Positions 18,265 to 25,869 of a stretch of 64,000 bases of DNA are shown here, piece after piece; positions within the stretch are counted from its first letter, which is position 1; each line of letters starts with the position of its first letter. The stretch spans positions 1-64,000 of the forward strand of contig CAVOIC010000001.1 in assembly GCA_963695985.1 (NCBI GenBank). The letters are read 5' to 3'. The DNA comes from DATBVX01 sp963695985 (GTDB lineage Bacteria; Pseudomonadota; Gammaproteobacteria; Steroidobacterales; Steroidobacteraceae). A program made the translations under genes and the position numbers. The notes under the pieces were generated by a model that searched no databases, was not told where the DNA came from, and was given only the letters and a program-made list of their open reading frames with translations.

Positions 18265-18708
18265 GTGAACCGCCCATTGCCCGCGCGAATGTCCGCCAGG
18301 ATGAGGTTGGTGTTGTACCTTGTCTTTGGCGCGCTGTGGTTAAGCGGTTGTGTCTGGCTGTTGCTCGAGCATTTCTTCCAGGAGAACACCGAGTTCGGCG
18401 TAGCTCCGAATCCATGGCAGCCCGCGCTCCTTCGACTGCACGGCTGGCTCGCGGTCCTGGCAGTGTTTCTGCTGGGCTGGATGACCTCGAACCACGTTCC
18501 AGACCGCTGGCGCCAGCCGCGCAACCGCCTCTCGGGATTCACGCTGGCCACGCTGGCGGCAGTGCTCGCGCTCAGCGGCTACGCACTCTATTACACGACT
18601 GACCAGGTACACGGAGTTGCCGCGCTGATTCACGAGGTCCTTGGCGTCGCTGCCGTAGGTTTCGCGCTGAGCCACTGGTGGCGGGCCAATGGTGCGCGAG
18701 GCGCCTGA
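18265..18708 (+). CDS. Small four-helix membrane protein (DUF4405-like), putative electron-transfer partner
   Basis: A 147-residue integral membrane protein with four predicted hydrophobic helices (about 14-33, 48-66, 83-102, 110-132). Histidines lie near or in helices 1, 2 and 4 (LLLEHFF, RLHGWLA, HEVLGVAAVGFALSHWW), suggesting possible haem b or quinone contact. I am not certain of the family; the layout resembles DUF4405 cytochrome b-like proteins found beside FMN-binding proteins. GTG 18265 is seven bases after the preceding stop; ATG 18289 is an alternative start. Confidence 0.65.
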   Translation: MNRPLPARMSARMRLVLYLVFGALWLSGCVWLLLEHFFQENTEFGVAPNPWQPALLRLHGWLAVLAVFLLGWMTSNHVPDRWRQPRNRLSGFTLATLAAVLALSGYALYYTTDQVHGVAALIHEVLGVAAVGFALSHWWRANGARGA

Positions 18709-18795
18709 AGAATCGAGCGGCCGCCGCGCTGCGCGTGCAGCGCAAGATCCTCCAAGTCTTGGGCTCACGCTCAATGTTAAGATTGGCCGTCAATC

Positions 18796-19992
18796 ATGAC
18801 AGTCCAGGGCTTCTCTTTCTTTGATACGACGATCGGCCGCTGCGCGATTGCGTGGGGTGAGCGCGGCATCGTCGGTGTGCAGCTCCCGGAAGGGCGCGAG
18901 TCCCGCACTCGAGAACGCCTGCTCGAGCGCTTTCCTGCAGCGCGCGAAATTCCGCCGCCGCCGGACGTGCAGCGCGCGCGCGATGCCATCGTCGCGCTGC
19001 TGTGCGGTGAGTCGAGTGACCTGGCCGCCGTGACGCTGGATATGGAAAGGCTGCCGCCGTTTCACCGGCGCGTCTACGAGATCGCCCGAACGGTTCCACC
19101 GGGCGCAACGATCTCGTATGGCGACATCGCCGAGCGGCTGGGCGCGCGAGGCTCGGCCCGCGCTGTGGGACAGGCACTGGGGCGCAACCCGTTTGCAATC
19201 GTGGTGCCGTGTCATCGCGTGGTCGCTGCCGACGGTCGCCTCGGCGGCTTCTCCGCCAACGGCGGTGTCGCGACGAAGCTGCGTCTGCTGGCGATCGAGG
19301 GAGCACAAGCTGCTGCTCAAGGCTCCCTGTTCGAGGGGGACGGCACACTCGGATTCGATCCGGATGCGGCAGTGAAACACCTGCGGGACTCCGATGCGGT
19401 ACTGGCCCGCCTCATCGACGCGGTCGGCCCGTTTCGGCTGCGGCTCGATCGCACACCCAGCATCTTTACCGCACTCGCGGAGGCGATCGTTTACCAGCAG
19501 CTCACGGGCAGGGCGGCGGCGACGATCCACGCGCGCGTGTGTGCGCTTTTCCCGCGAGCCCACCACGGCCCCACCGCGGAGCAGCTCCTGCGCACGTCCG
19601 ACGCCAGACTTCGCGGCGCGGGGTTGTCGCGTGCAAAGACGCTGTCCCTGCGCGATCTGGCGCGCAAGGCGGTGGAGGGCAGGATCCCAACACTGACAGA
19701 AGTGCAGCGCATGGAGGATGAGTCGATCATCGAGCGGCTCACCGAAGTACGCGGGATCGGCCGCTGGACCGTGGAAATGCTGCTCATCTTCCGGCTCGGA
19801 CGCCCCGACGTCCTACCCGTGGACGATTACGGCATCCGCAAGGGCTTCGCGATCGCATTTCGCAAGCGCAAGCCGCCGCACCCGAAAGACCTGCAGAAGC
19901 ATGGCGCCCGCTGGCAACCGTTCCGAACGGTCGCGAGCTGGTATCTGTGGCGGGCGACGGATCTCGCCGCGGAAGCGCGTCCGAAGCGCTAG
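18796..19992 (+). CDS. Fused O6-methylguanine-DNA methyltransferase / 3-methyladenine DNA glycosylase II
   Basis: A 398-residue fusion of two alkylation-repair enzymes. Residues 1 to about 170 are an Ogt-type methyltransferase: helix-turn-helix region FHRRVYEIARTVPPGATISYGDIA, quoted here in parts, and the acceptor motif PCHRVV with Cys139. Residues about 185-398 are an AlkA-type HhH-GPD glycosylase: EAIVYQQLTGRAA, hairpin LTEVRGIGRWTVEM, and the catalytic Asp in PVDDYGIRKG (343/344). The linker is short. Both active sites look intact, so one polypeptide should reverse O6-methylguanine and excise N3-methyladenine. It lacks the Ada N-terminal regulatory zinc domain. Confidence 0.9.
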   Translation: MTVQGFSFFDTTIGRCAIAWGERGIVGVQLPEGRESRTRERLLERFPAAREIPPPPDVQRARDAIVALLCGESSDLAAVTLDMERLPPFHRRVYEIARTVPPGATISYGDIAERLGARGSARAVGQALGRNPFAIVVPCHRVVAADGRLGGFSANGGVATKLRLLAIEGAQAAAQGSLFEGDGTLGFDPDAAVKHLRDSDAVLARLIDAVGPFRLRLDRTPSIFTALAEAIVYQQLTGRAAATIHARVCALFPRAHHGPTAEQLLRTSDARLRGAGLSRAKTLSLRDLARKAVEGRIPTLTEVQRMEDESIIERLTEVRGIGRWTVEMLLIFRLGRPDVLPVDDYGIRKGFAIAFRKRKPPHPKDLQKHGARWQPFRTVASWYLWRATDLAAEARPKR

Positions 19993-20471
19993 TCCACGGT
20001 CGCAGCGAGCGCCTCGAGAATACTGCTCCAGCCCGCTGCGGCACGATCCGCGTATTGTTCCCATTCGGGCTTCATCTCGTGCGTGAGCGTGAGCTCGCAA
20101 CCGGTCTCCAGCCGCACGATTTCGATGACCACGCGGTCGCCCTCGGTCGAGTATTGCTCGACCGAAAACCTGAAGACCAGCCGCCGCGGTCGGTCGATCT
20201 CGAGATACGTGCCGAAGTGTGCAACGTCCACTCCGTCGCGCCGATCGACGAAGCAGAATGAGCCGCCCACGCGCGGATCGATATCCGCGCGTACGATCTG
20301 CCCGGTTGCCGTCGCGAACAGGAACCGGCGGGCCTGCGCGGGATCGAGGAAGGCGTCGAACACACGCTCAGGCGGTGCGCTGAAGCGGCGCGCCACGTGC
20401 ACCGTCAACGCCAATCCGGTGTCTGCCGAGTCCGGCCTGTCCGAGGTGTGAGTGTGTTTTGCGGTGGCCAT
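19989..20471 (-). CDS. SRPBCC (AHSA1-like) domain protein
   Basis: A 160-residue SRPBCC/START-fold protein of the AHSA1 type (VARRFSAPPERVFDAFLDP, DPRVGGSFCF, LTLTHEM, GWSSILEAL). Such proteins bind small hydrophobic ligands; the ligand is unknown. AAGGA lies about eight bases upstream of the ATG. It starts three bases after the stop of an ArsR regulator, forming a two-gene unit that the regulator probably controls. Its end overlaps the convergent Ogt-AlkA stop by four bases. Confidence 0.87.
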   Translation of the reverse strand: MATAKHTHTSDRPDSADTGLALTVHVARRFSAPPERVFDAFLDPAQARRFLFATATGQIVRADIDPRVGGSFCFVDRRDGVDVAHFGTYLEIDRPRRLVFRFSVEQYSTEGDRVVIEIVRLETGCELTLTHEMKPEWEQYADRAAAGWSSILEALAATVD

Positions 20472-20474
20472 GAG

Positions 20475-20810
20475 TCATTCCTTGTCGGGATGGCGGAGCA
20501 GGGCTTCGAGCGCATCGAGTCGCTCGCTCCAGAAACGCTCGTAGAACCTGAGCCATTCCGCTGCGCTCGCCAGCGGTTTCGGATCCAGGCGGCAAAAATG
20601 CGTGCGGCCCTGCACCGTGCGCCGCACCAGCCCAGCGCGCTCCAATGCCTTCACGTGCTTGGAGGCCGCGGTCAGCGACATGCGGAACGGCTGCGCCAGC
20701 TCGCTGATGGTGCGCTCGCGCAGCGCGAGACTGCGCAGCATCTGCCGGCGCGTCGGGTCCGTGAGCGCGTGAAACACGCGATCGAGTCGGGCAGTGGAAT
20801 GCTGAACCAT
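20475..20810 (-). CDS. ArsR-family transcriptional repressor
   Basis: A 111-residue winged-helix repressor (DRVFHALTDPTRRQMLRSLA, ISELAQPFRMSLTAASKHVKALE in two parts, FCRLDPKPLASAAEW). No metal-binding Cys cluster is visible. It belongs to the subgroup paired with AHSA1/SRPBCC genes. Its own start codon lies inside the palindrome AACCATATGGTT, and a second copy is found 41 bases upstream, pointing to autoregulation. Confidence 0.9.
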   Translation of the reverse strand: MVQHSTARLDRVFHALTDPTRRQMLRSLALRERTISELAQPFRMSLTAASKHVKALERAGLVRRTVQGRTHFCRLDPKPLASAAEWLRFYERFWSERLDALEALLRHPDKE

Positions 20811-20857
20811 ATGGTTGAATGATTATGGAGCGGCGGCAGAAAGTCAACCGTTTGGTT
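20805..20857. promoter_or_regulatory. Paired operators for the ArsR/SRPBCC unit
   Basis: Two related inverted repeats: AACCATATGGTT (20805-20816, perfect, covering the arsR ATG) and AACCGTTTGGTT (20846-20857). Their centres are 41 bp apart, close to four helical turns, in the divergent spacer towards the AraC gene. Both share AACC-N4-GGTT, as expected for dimeric ArsR binding. Confidence 0.6.
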
Positions 20858-20951
20858 AAGTAGATTTGCGCCGGCTGACCAGCAACCACTGACCTGCCAC
20901 TGCTGCGCGTGATTTGCCGGGTGCCGGCGTCGCGAGTAGCCTTCGCGGCCT

Positions 20952-21773
20952 ATGCTGGTCATGACACCTCTCAAGCGCGGGCCGATCACGGTCGTGGATT
21001 GCCGGTGCAGCGCCGGACCCGCCGACCGTCCCTTCATCGAGGTCCACGACAAGCACACGGTCTCCTACGTACGCCGCGGCACCTTTGGCTATCAACATCG
21101 AGGCCGGGCGTTCGAGCTGGTTGCTGGATCGATCCTCGTCGGGCGTCCAGGCGACGAGTTCATGTGCACCCATGACCATGCGCAGGGTGATGAATGCCTG
21201 TCGTTTCACCTCGAGCCACAACTCGTCGAAACTCTGGGCGGCGCGAAGCACGCCTGGGGCGTCGGCAGCGTGCCACCGCTCGCTGAATTGATGGTAGCCG
21301 CCGAATTGGCACAGGCTGCAGCCGAGCGCGCCACTGACGTCGGCCTCGACGAGGCGGGCCTGCTGTTCGCGGCGCGGTTCATCGAGCTCGTTGCGGGAGG
21401 CGGGTACCGGGCGCCGCAGGCACGGGCTGCCGATCGTCGTCGGGCGGTAGAGAGTGCGCTGTGGATCGACGAGAAGAGCAGTGAGCCCATCGACCTCGAG
21501 GACGTGGCGCTGCAGGTGAACCTGAGTCCGTTCCACTTCCTGCGGCTGTTCAGCAATGTCCTCGGCGTGACTCCGCATCAATACCTGGTGCGATCCCGTC
21601 TGCGCCGCGCCGCGCGCCTGCTGGCCGACGAAGAGCGACCGATCGGGGACATCGCTTATGAAGTCGGCTTCGGCGATCTGTCCAATTTCGTGCGCAGTTT
21701 CCGCAGAGCCGCGGGCGTATCGCCACGGGAATTCCGGCGCAGCGCGCGAGCAGGGCAGCGGATCTCGTCCTGA
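20952..21773 (+). CDS. AraC-family transcriptional regulator
   Basis: A 273-residue regulator. The N-terminal cupin-like domain (HTVSYVRRGTFGYQHRG, GRPGDEFMCTHDHA) is followed by an AraC helix-turn-helix pair (VNLSPFHFLRLFSNVLGVTP and IGDIAYEVGFGDLSNFVRSF). The last helix ends GVSPREFRR, as is typical. ATG 20952 or the in-frame ATG 20961 could be the start. It stands between two ArsR-SRPBCC pairs. The ligand is unknown. Confidence 0.9.
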   Translation: MLVMTPLKRGPITVVDCRCSAGPADRPFIEVHDKHTVSYVRRGTFGYQHRGRAFELVAGSILVGRPGDEFMCTHDHAQGDECLSFHLEPQLVETLGGAKHAWGVGSVPPLAELMVAAELAQAAAERATDVGLDEAGLLFAARFIELVAGGGYRAPQARAADRRRAVESALWIDEKSSEPIDLEDVALQVNLSPFHFLRLFSNVLGVTPHQYLVRSRLRRAARLLADEERPIGDIAYEVGFGDLSNFVRSFRRAAGVSPREFRRSARAGQRISS

Positions 21774-21784
21774 GCGCGACGCTT

Positions 21785-21821
21785 GCCATGCGGTAAGTAT
21801 TAGGTTACCGTAAGGCATGGC
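21785..21821. promoter_or_regulatory. Nested inverted repeat over the start of the second arsR
   Basis: CGGTAA (21791-21796) and TTACCG (21805-21810) form 6-bp arms around an 8-nt spacer. An outer pair GCCATG (21785-21790) and CATGGC (21816-21821) includes the arsR start codon. This is a likely autoregulatory ArsR operator. Confidence 0.55.
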
Positions 21822-22215
21822 TTACCACTCGGCATTGGCCGCCCTGGCCGATCCCACGCGCCGACAGGTGTTCGAGCGACTGCGCTCCGGCCCGCGCGCA
21901 GTAGGGGAGATCGCCGAGGAGATGCCGGTAAGCCGCCCGGCGGTGTCGCAGCACCTGAAAGTCCTGAAAGAGGCCGGGCTGGTCGCGGACCGCGCCGACG
22001 GCGCGCGGCGCGTGTATTACATCGATCCACACGGTCTGGGGCCGCTGCGCAAGTGGCTGGATCAGTTCTGGGACCAGGCCCTGACGTCATTCCAGGCCGA
22101 AATCGAGCGCTCGCTCCACGCATTGCCCAGGGACAAGCAAGATGAACCGCACCCTCACGGTCGCGCCCGTTCGCAGAAGCGTGCGCGTCAGCGCGCCGCC
22201 CGCACACGCGTTTGA
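21817..22215 (+). CDS. ArsR-family transcriptional repressor
   Basis: A 132-residue ArsR repressor (ALADPTRRQVFERL, PVSRPAVSQHLKVLKEAGLV, GARRVYYIDPHGLGPLRKWL). The last 24 residues overlap the next gene by 74 bases and are Arg/His-rich, unlike a normal end. In the +1 frame a stop (TGA 22143-22145) would overlap the next ATG as ATGA, so a one-base insertion late in the gene is possible. It pairs with the following SRPBCC gene. Confidence 0.87.
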   Translation: MAYHSALAALADPTRRQVFERLRSGPRAVGEIAEEMPVSRPAVSQHLKVLKEAGLVADRADGARRVYYIDPHGLGPLRKWLDQFWDQALTSFQAEIERSLHALPRDKQDEPHPHGRARSQKRARQRAARTRV

Positions 22216-22615
22216 AGTGTTCACAGCGGGCCTCGCCCGCTGGTGGCCACATACGCATTCGATTGGCACCGCGCCCATGAAGGAAGCGGTGATCGAGCCG
22301 CGCGCCGGCGGGCGCTGGTTCGAGCGCGGGGAGGACGGTTCCGAGTGCGATGTCGGAACAGTTCTGGTCTGGGAGCCGCCCAGCCGGCTGGTACTCGGCT
22401 GGCAGCTGAACAGCAAATTCAAGTACGACCCGAGCATCACGACTGAAGTGGAGGTGCGCTTCACGGCCGATGGTGCCGCCGCCACGCTGGTCGAGCTCGA
22501 GCACCGCAATCTCGAGCGCTACGGCGAGCAGGGTGAGACCGTGCGCCAGCAGGTCGGAGCGCCGAATGGATGGAGTGGCTTGCTGCAGCTGTATGCGGCC
22601 GCGGCCGCGCAATGA
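22142..22615 (+). CDS. SRPBCC (AHSA1-like) domain protein
   Basis: A 157-residue SRPBCC-fold protein (VRVSAPPAHAFEVFTAGLARWW, in parts; GGRWFERGEDGSECDVG; PPSRLVLGWQLN; GWSGLLQLYAAA). It lies immediately after an ArsR repressor, the same arrangement as at 19989-20810, although the two SRPBCC proteins differ clearly in sequence. A small-molecule binding role is likely, with unknown ligand. Confidence 0.87.
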   Translation: MNRTLTVAPVRRSVRVSAPPAHAFEVFTAGLARWWPHTHSIGTAPMKEAVIEPRAGGRWFERGEDGSECDVGTVLVWEPPSRLVLGWQLNSKFKYDPSITTEVEVRFTADGAAATLVELEHRNLERYGEQGETVRQQVGAPNGWSGLLQLYAAAAAQ

Positions 22616-22637
22616 CTCACTACGCAGGAGTATCGAC

Positions 22638-23270
22638 ATGCTGAATCTGTACGTGTTTCCGCCTTCGCCGCGTGCCTTCAAGGTCATCGCGCTGGCCAAC
22701 TACCTGGGCCTGGACTACAACAAACGCATCGTCGATCTCACCAAGGGCGAGCAGCGCAGCCCCGAGTACACGGCGCTGAATCCGAACCAGCGCATGCCGG
22801 TGCTCGAGGAAGACGGTTTCGTGCTCTGGGAATCGAACGCGATCCTGCAGTACCTGGCGGACAAGAAACCCGAGACCGGCCTGCTACCGACGGATGCGAG
22901 GAGCCGGGCCGACGTCACGCGCTGGCAATGCTGGGATCTCGCCAACTGGGACCCGGCCTGCGCCATCATGATCTTCGAACGGCTGGTCAAGAGACTGCTG
23001 AAGATTGGCGACGCGGATCCGACCGAGATTGCGAAGGGCGAGGAGCGTTTTCATCGCGCTGCCGCCGTACTCGATGCGCACCTCAAGGGGCGCAAGTACG
23101 TCGCCGGCGATCGGCTCACGGTGGCGGACTTCTCGCTCGGCGCGCCCTTGAATCTGGCCGTTCCCGCGCAGATTCCGCTGGCGAACTACGCGCAGATCAG
23201 GCGTTGGCATGCAGGCCTCGCGGAGCTGCCGGCCTGGCGAGGGTCGCTCGCATCCCCGCCGCCAGCCTGA
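22638..23270 (+). CDS. Glutathione S-transferase family protein
   Basis: A 210-residue GST. The thioredoxin-like N-terminal domain (FPPSPRAFKVIALANYLGL, NPNQRMPVLEEDGFVLWESNAIL) contains the cis-Pro and Glu-Ser glutathione-binding residues. The all-helical C-terminal domain has YVAGDRLTVADF. GGAG lies eight bases before ATG 22638. It follows the ArsR-SRPBCC pair by 22 bases and may belong to the same unit, consistent with detoxification of an electrophile sensed by ArsR. Confidence 0.92.
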   Translation: MLNLYVFPPSPRAFKVIALANYLGLDYNKRIVDLTKGEQRSPEYTALNPNQRMPVLEEDGFVLWESNAILQYLADKKPETGLLPTDARSRADVTRWQCWDLANWDPACAIMIFERLVKRLLKIGDADPTEIAKGEERFHRAAAVLDAHLKGRKYVAGDRLTVADFSLGAPLNLAVPAQIPLANYAQIRRWHAGLAELPAWRGSLASPPPA

Positions 23271-23396
23271 GCGGCCTAAAGCAAAACTTAAGGCGCGTAA
23301 AGACACTCTGTTTGTTGCGTTGAGCGCTTCGAGGCAACCTGCGAGCGTGCGCTGAATCGTGATGTTGCGGTTCGCGGCGCCGACAGGAGACCCTCG

Positions 23397-23597
23397 ATGA
23401 GCACGCGAAAATATTCGATCTTCGACACCCTGCTGGCACGCATCAGTCAGGGCTCGGTTCCCTTCGATGCGATCTATTGGCTTGATCCCGAGGCCGAAGA
23501 TTCGGCATCGACGGTGGGGCCCGATGAGCTTGGTGCTGTAACACGTTCGCTGGTCGGGCGTCAGCTGGCGTCCCTTGAGTGTGTTACATGCGACTGA
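23397..23597 (+). CDS. Small hypothetical protein upstream of the CmcJ-like gene
   Basis: A 66-residue ORF with a good ribosome site (AGGAGA) before its ATG, ending TCD with two closely spaced cysteines. Its stop lies after the ATG of the CmcJ-like gene, a 10-base overlap, so it may be a translationally coupled small partner. I do not recognise a family. Confidence 0.5.
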   Translation: MSTRKYSIFDTLLARISQGSVPFDAIYWLDPEAEDSASTVGPDELGAVTRSLVGRQLASLECVTCD

Positions 23598-24433
23598 GCG
23601 CTGCCGCAATCGAATCTTTGCCGCGCATCGACGGGCGATTGAGCTTCGTCGTGGCTGGGCATGAACGGCCGCGTAACTACGCAGACGACCCGCCGCCGGG
23701 CGTGCCGCAGTCGACCGCCCAATATGAAGAGCGCACCGTCACGATCCGGAACCTGCGCCCGCTCGCCGCCGGGTTCAGGGTCGATCGCGAGGGATTTCAG
23801 TTTGCTACCGCCCCCAGTCGTTTCCAGCGCTTCGACGATGGCGAGGCCGTGCGTCGCGACTACTATGCTGAGGCGGCGCAGGTCGTCGTCGAACTGACAG
23901 GCGCCGCGCGGGTGATCGTGTTCGATCACACGCTGCGACGGCGCAGCGCTGACGATTCTCGCGGCAGCGCGACCGGCACGCGGCCGCCAGTGCATCGCGT
24001 GCACGTCGATTTCACTGCGAGCTCCGGACCGCGCCGGGCGCGCGAGATCCTCGGCGAGGAAGCGCACATCCTGCACGGGCGGCGTTACGCCGTGATCAAT
24101 GTGTGGCGCCCGATCCGTGGCCCGCTACAGGATTCACCACTCGCCGTGAGCGATGCACAAAGCGTCGCGTTCGACGATCTGGTCGCGACAGACCTTATTT
24201 ACCCCGACCGGGTCGGGGAGTTTTACACCGTGAAGTTCAGTCGGGCGCACCGTTGGTTCTACGCGCCGCAGATGACGCCGGACGAGGTGCTCCTGCTCAA
24301 GTGCTTCGACCAGGCGGAAGACGGCACGGCACGCTTTGCTCCGCATACGGCGTTCGACGATCCGGACGCGGGCCGCGACAAGTTGCCGCGCGAGAGCATC
24401 GAGGTCCGGACGCTGGCCCTGTTCGACGCGTAG
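23588..24433 (+). CDS. CmcJ/NvfI/AsaB-family oxidoreductase
   Basis: A 281-residue protein of the family that includes CmcJ (cephamycin 7-alpha-methoxylation) and fungal AsaB/NvfI-type oxygenases. The family hallmarks are VHVDFTASSGPRRAREI, YAVINVWRPIRGPLQDSPLA, and the C-terminal KFSRAHRWFYAPQMTPDEVLLLKCFDQ read in parts. His and Asp in VHVDF and the late H are probable Fe(II) ligands. In bacteria outside beta-lactam producers the role is unknown. It converges with the M28 peptidase. Confidence 0.82.
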   Translation: MRLSAAAIESLPRIDGRLSFVVAGHERPRNYADDPPPGVPQSTAQYEERTVTIRNLRPLAAGFRVDREGFQFATAPSRFQRFDDGEAVRRDYYAEAAQVVVELTGAARVIVFDHTLRRRSADDSRGSATGTRPPVHRVHVDFTASSGPRRAREILGEEAHILHGRRYAVINVWRPIRGPLQDSPLAVSDAQSVAFDDLVATDLIYPDRVGEFYTVKFSRAHRWFYAPQMTPDEVLLLKCFDQAEDGTARFAPHTAFDDPDAGRDKLPRESIEVRTLALFDA

Positions 24434-25869
24434 ATCGTTACGGCCCCTCGATTCGCAGCGGTCTTACCGGCGCCGCCGGCGCGCAGGTCGATATCGCTTT
24501 GCGCCACGACGTACAGCATCGCCGCCCAGCCCGCCACGTTCTGCTCGAGATCACTCCGGTCCACCTTGTTCAGCGTGTCGTCCGCGGAGTGATGCGTCGC
24601 GAAGTAACGCCGCGCATCCTGGCTCATGCGCACGATGGGCACGCCTTGCTTATGCAGCTCGTCGACGTCGGTGCCGGCAAACGTCGCTGCGTCGTGGTCC
24701 ATGAAGATGCCGAGCGGCGTGAGCACGCGAGCGAGTTCGGCGAGGCGTGGATCGCTCCACGCATCGATCGAGAATGCGATGCGGTAGATCCTCCCACTCC
24801 CCATGTCGCTTTCACTCGCCAGCACGATGTTCGAGATTTCCCCGCGATGCGCCTGCGCAAAGGCCGTCCCACTGCCGCCGGTCTCTTCCGAGCCCCAGAG
24901 CACGACGCGGATCGAGCGCCGCGGGCGTCGCGGCAAGTCTGCGATCAAGCGAGCCGCAGCCACGCAGATGGCAACGCCGGCCCCATCGTCCGTCGCACTC
25001 TCCGCCACGTCCCAGCTGTCGAGGTGCCCTCCGATCACGAGCATCTGTGCCTGGGGGTCGCGGCCGCGCAGATCCCCGACGATGTTCCAGGCGGGCGCGT
25101 GCGCGATGACTGAGGAAGCCAGGTTTAACCGCACTCGCACGGGTTGACCGCGAGCGGCGAGGCGCTGCAGCAGCTCGACATCGGGCACGGCAAGGGCGGC
25201 TGCGGGAATACGTGGGACCCCGTCCGCATAGCGCACGGCTCCGGTGTGGGGCAAGCGCGCATCGCTGGTGGAGAGCGAACGAATCATGAAGGCGAGGGCG
25301 CCGCGAGCTGCGGCAAGGGACGGTCCTTCGCGTCGCCCACGCGCCGCCGCGCGGTAACCCTCTTCACCCTGCGCCACATTGAGCGGCTGGTCGAGAATGG
25401 CGATGCGGCCGGCAAGCGAGCCCGGCGGCGCAGCCGCGAGTTCTTCGAAGCTCGAAAACAGGGTGATCGGCGCTTCGATTCCCGGCGGTGGGGTGGGGAC
25501 TCCATTGCCAAGTCCGAGAATAGCCAGCGCGTGCGGGTAGGGCGCAGTGACCTGTGCGGATTCAGCCCCACGAATCCACGCGTTGTCCTTGACGAATTCC
25601 TCGGCGTGTACGTCTTCAAGACCCGCTGCCTTCAGTGTCGCCAGTCCCCACTCCCTGGCGCGAGCCATCGCGGGCGAGCCTACGGGTCGCGGGCCGATCT
25701 CCGTGGTGAGTGACTCGAGGATCGCCCATGCCTGGGATCCGGCGAGCGCACGATCGCGCAATTGCTCGGCGATTTGACGTGTGTCGCTGTCGGCAATTGC
25801 AGTCGAGAGGACGGAAAGCGTCAGGGCCAGAACGGCGAGGGCTACTGCTGCGTGGGTCCGGAGTGTCAT
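24259..25869 (-). CDS. M28-family aminopeptidase-like metallopeptidase, C-terminus frameshifted
   Basis: A secreted zinc peptidase: signal peptide (residues 1 to about 27), then a PA-like insert and M28 metal sites visible in VIGGHLDSWD, ATDDGAGVA, WGSEETGGSG, ASESDMGSG and FATHHSADDTLNKVD. As written the ORF runs 175 bases over the convergent CmcJ-like gene, with a non-family tail. In the +1 frame the same DNA reads APAAPVRPLRIEGP then TAA at 24440-24438. This ends five bases from the CmcJ stop, so one extra base probably lies around 24470-24490. The start overlaps the upstream aminotransferase stop (ATGA), so the two form an operon. Confidence 0.85.
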   Translation of the reverse strand: MTLRTHAAVALAVLALTLSVLSTAIADSDTRQIAEQLRDRALAGSQAWAILESLTTEIGPRPVGSPAMARAREWGLATLKAAGLEDVHAEEFVKDNAWIRGAESAQVTAPYPHALAILGLGNGVPTPPPGIEAPITLFSSFEELAAAPPGSLAGRIAILDQPLNVAQGEEGYRAAARGRREGPSLAAARGALAFMIRSLSTSDARLPHTGAVRYADGVPRIPAAALAVPDVELLQRLAARGQPVRVRLNLASSVIAHAPAWNIVGDLRGRDPQAQMLVIGGHLDSWDVAESATDDGAGVAICVAAARLIADLPRRPRRSIRVVLWGSEETGGSGTAFAQAHRGEISNIVLASESDMGSGRIYRIAFSIDAWSDPRLAELARVLTPLGIFMDHDAATFAGTDVDELHKQGVPIVRMSQDARRYFATHHSADDTLNKVDRSDLEQNVAGWAAMLYVVAQSDIDLRAGGAGKTAANRGAVTIYASNRASVRTSMLSRGNLSRPASGSSNAVCGAKRAVPSSAWSKHLSRSTSSGVICGA

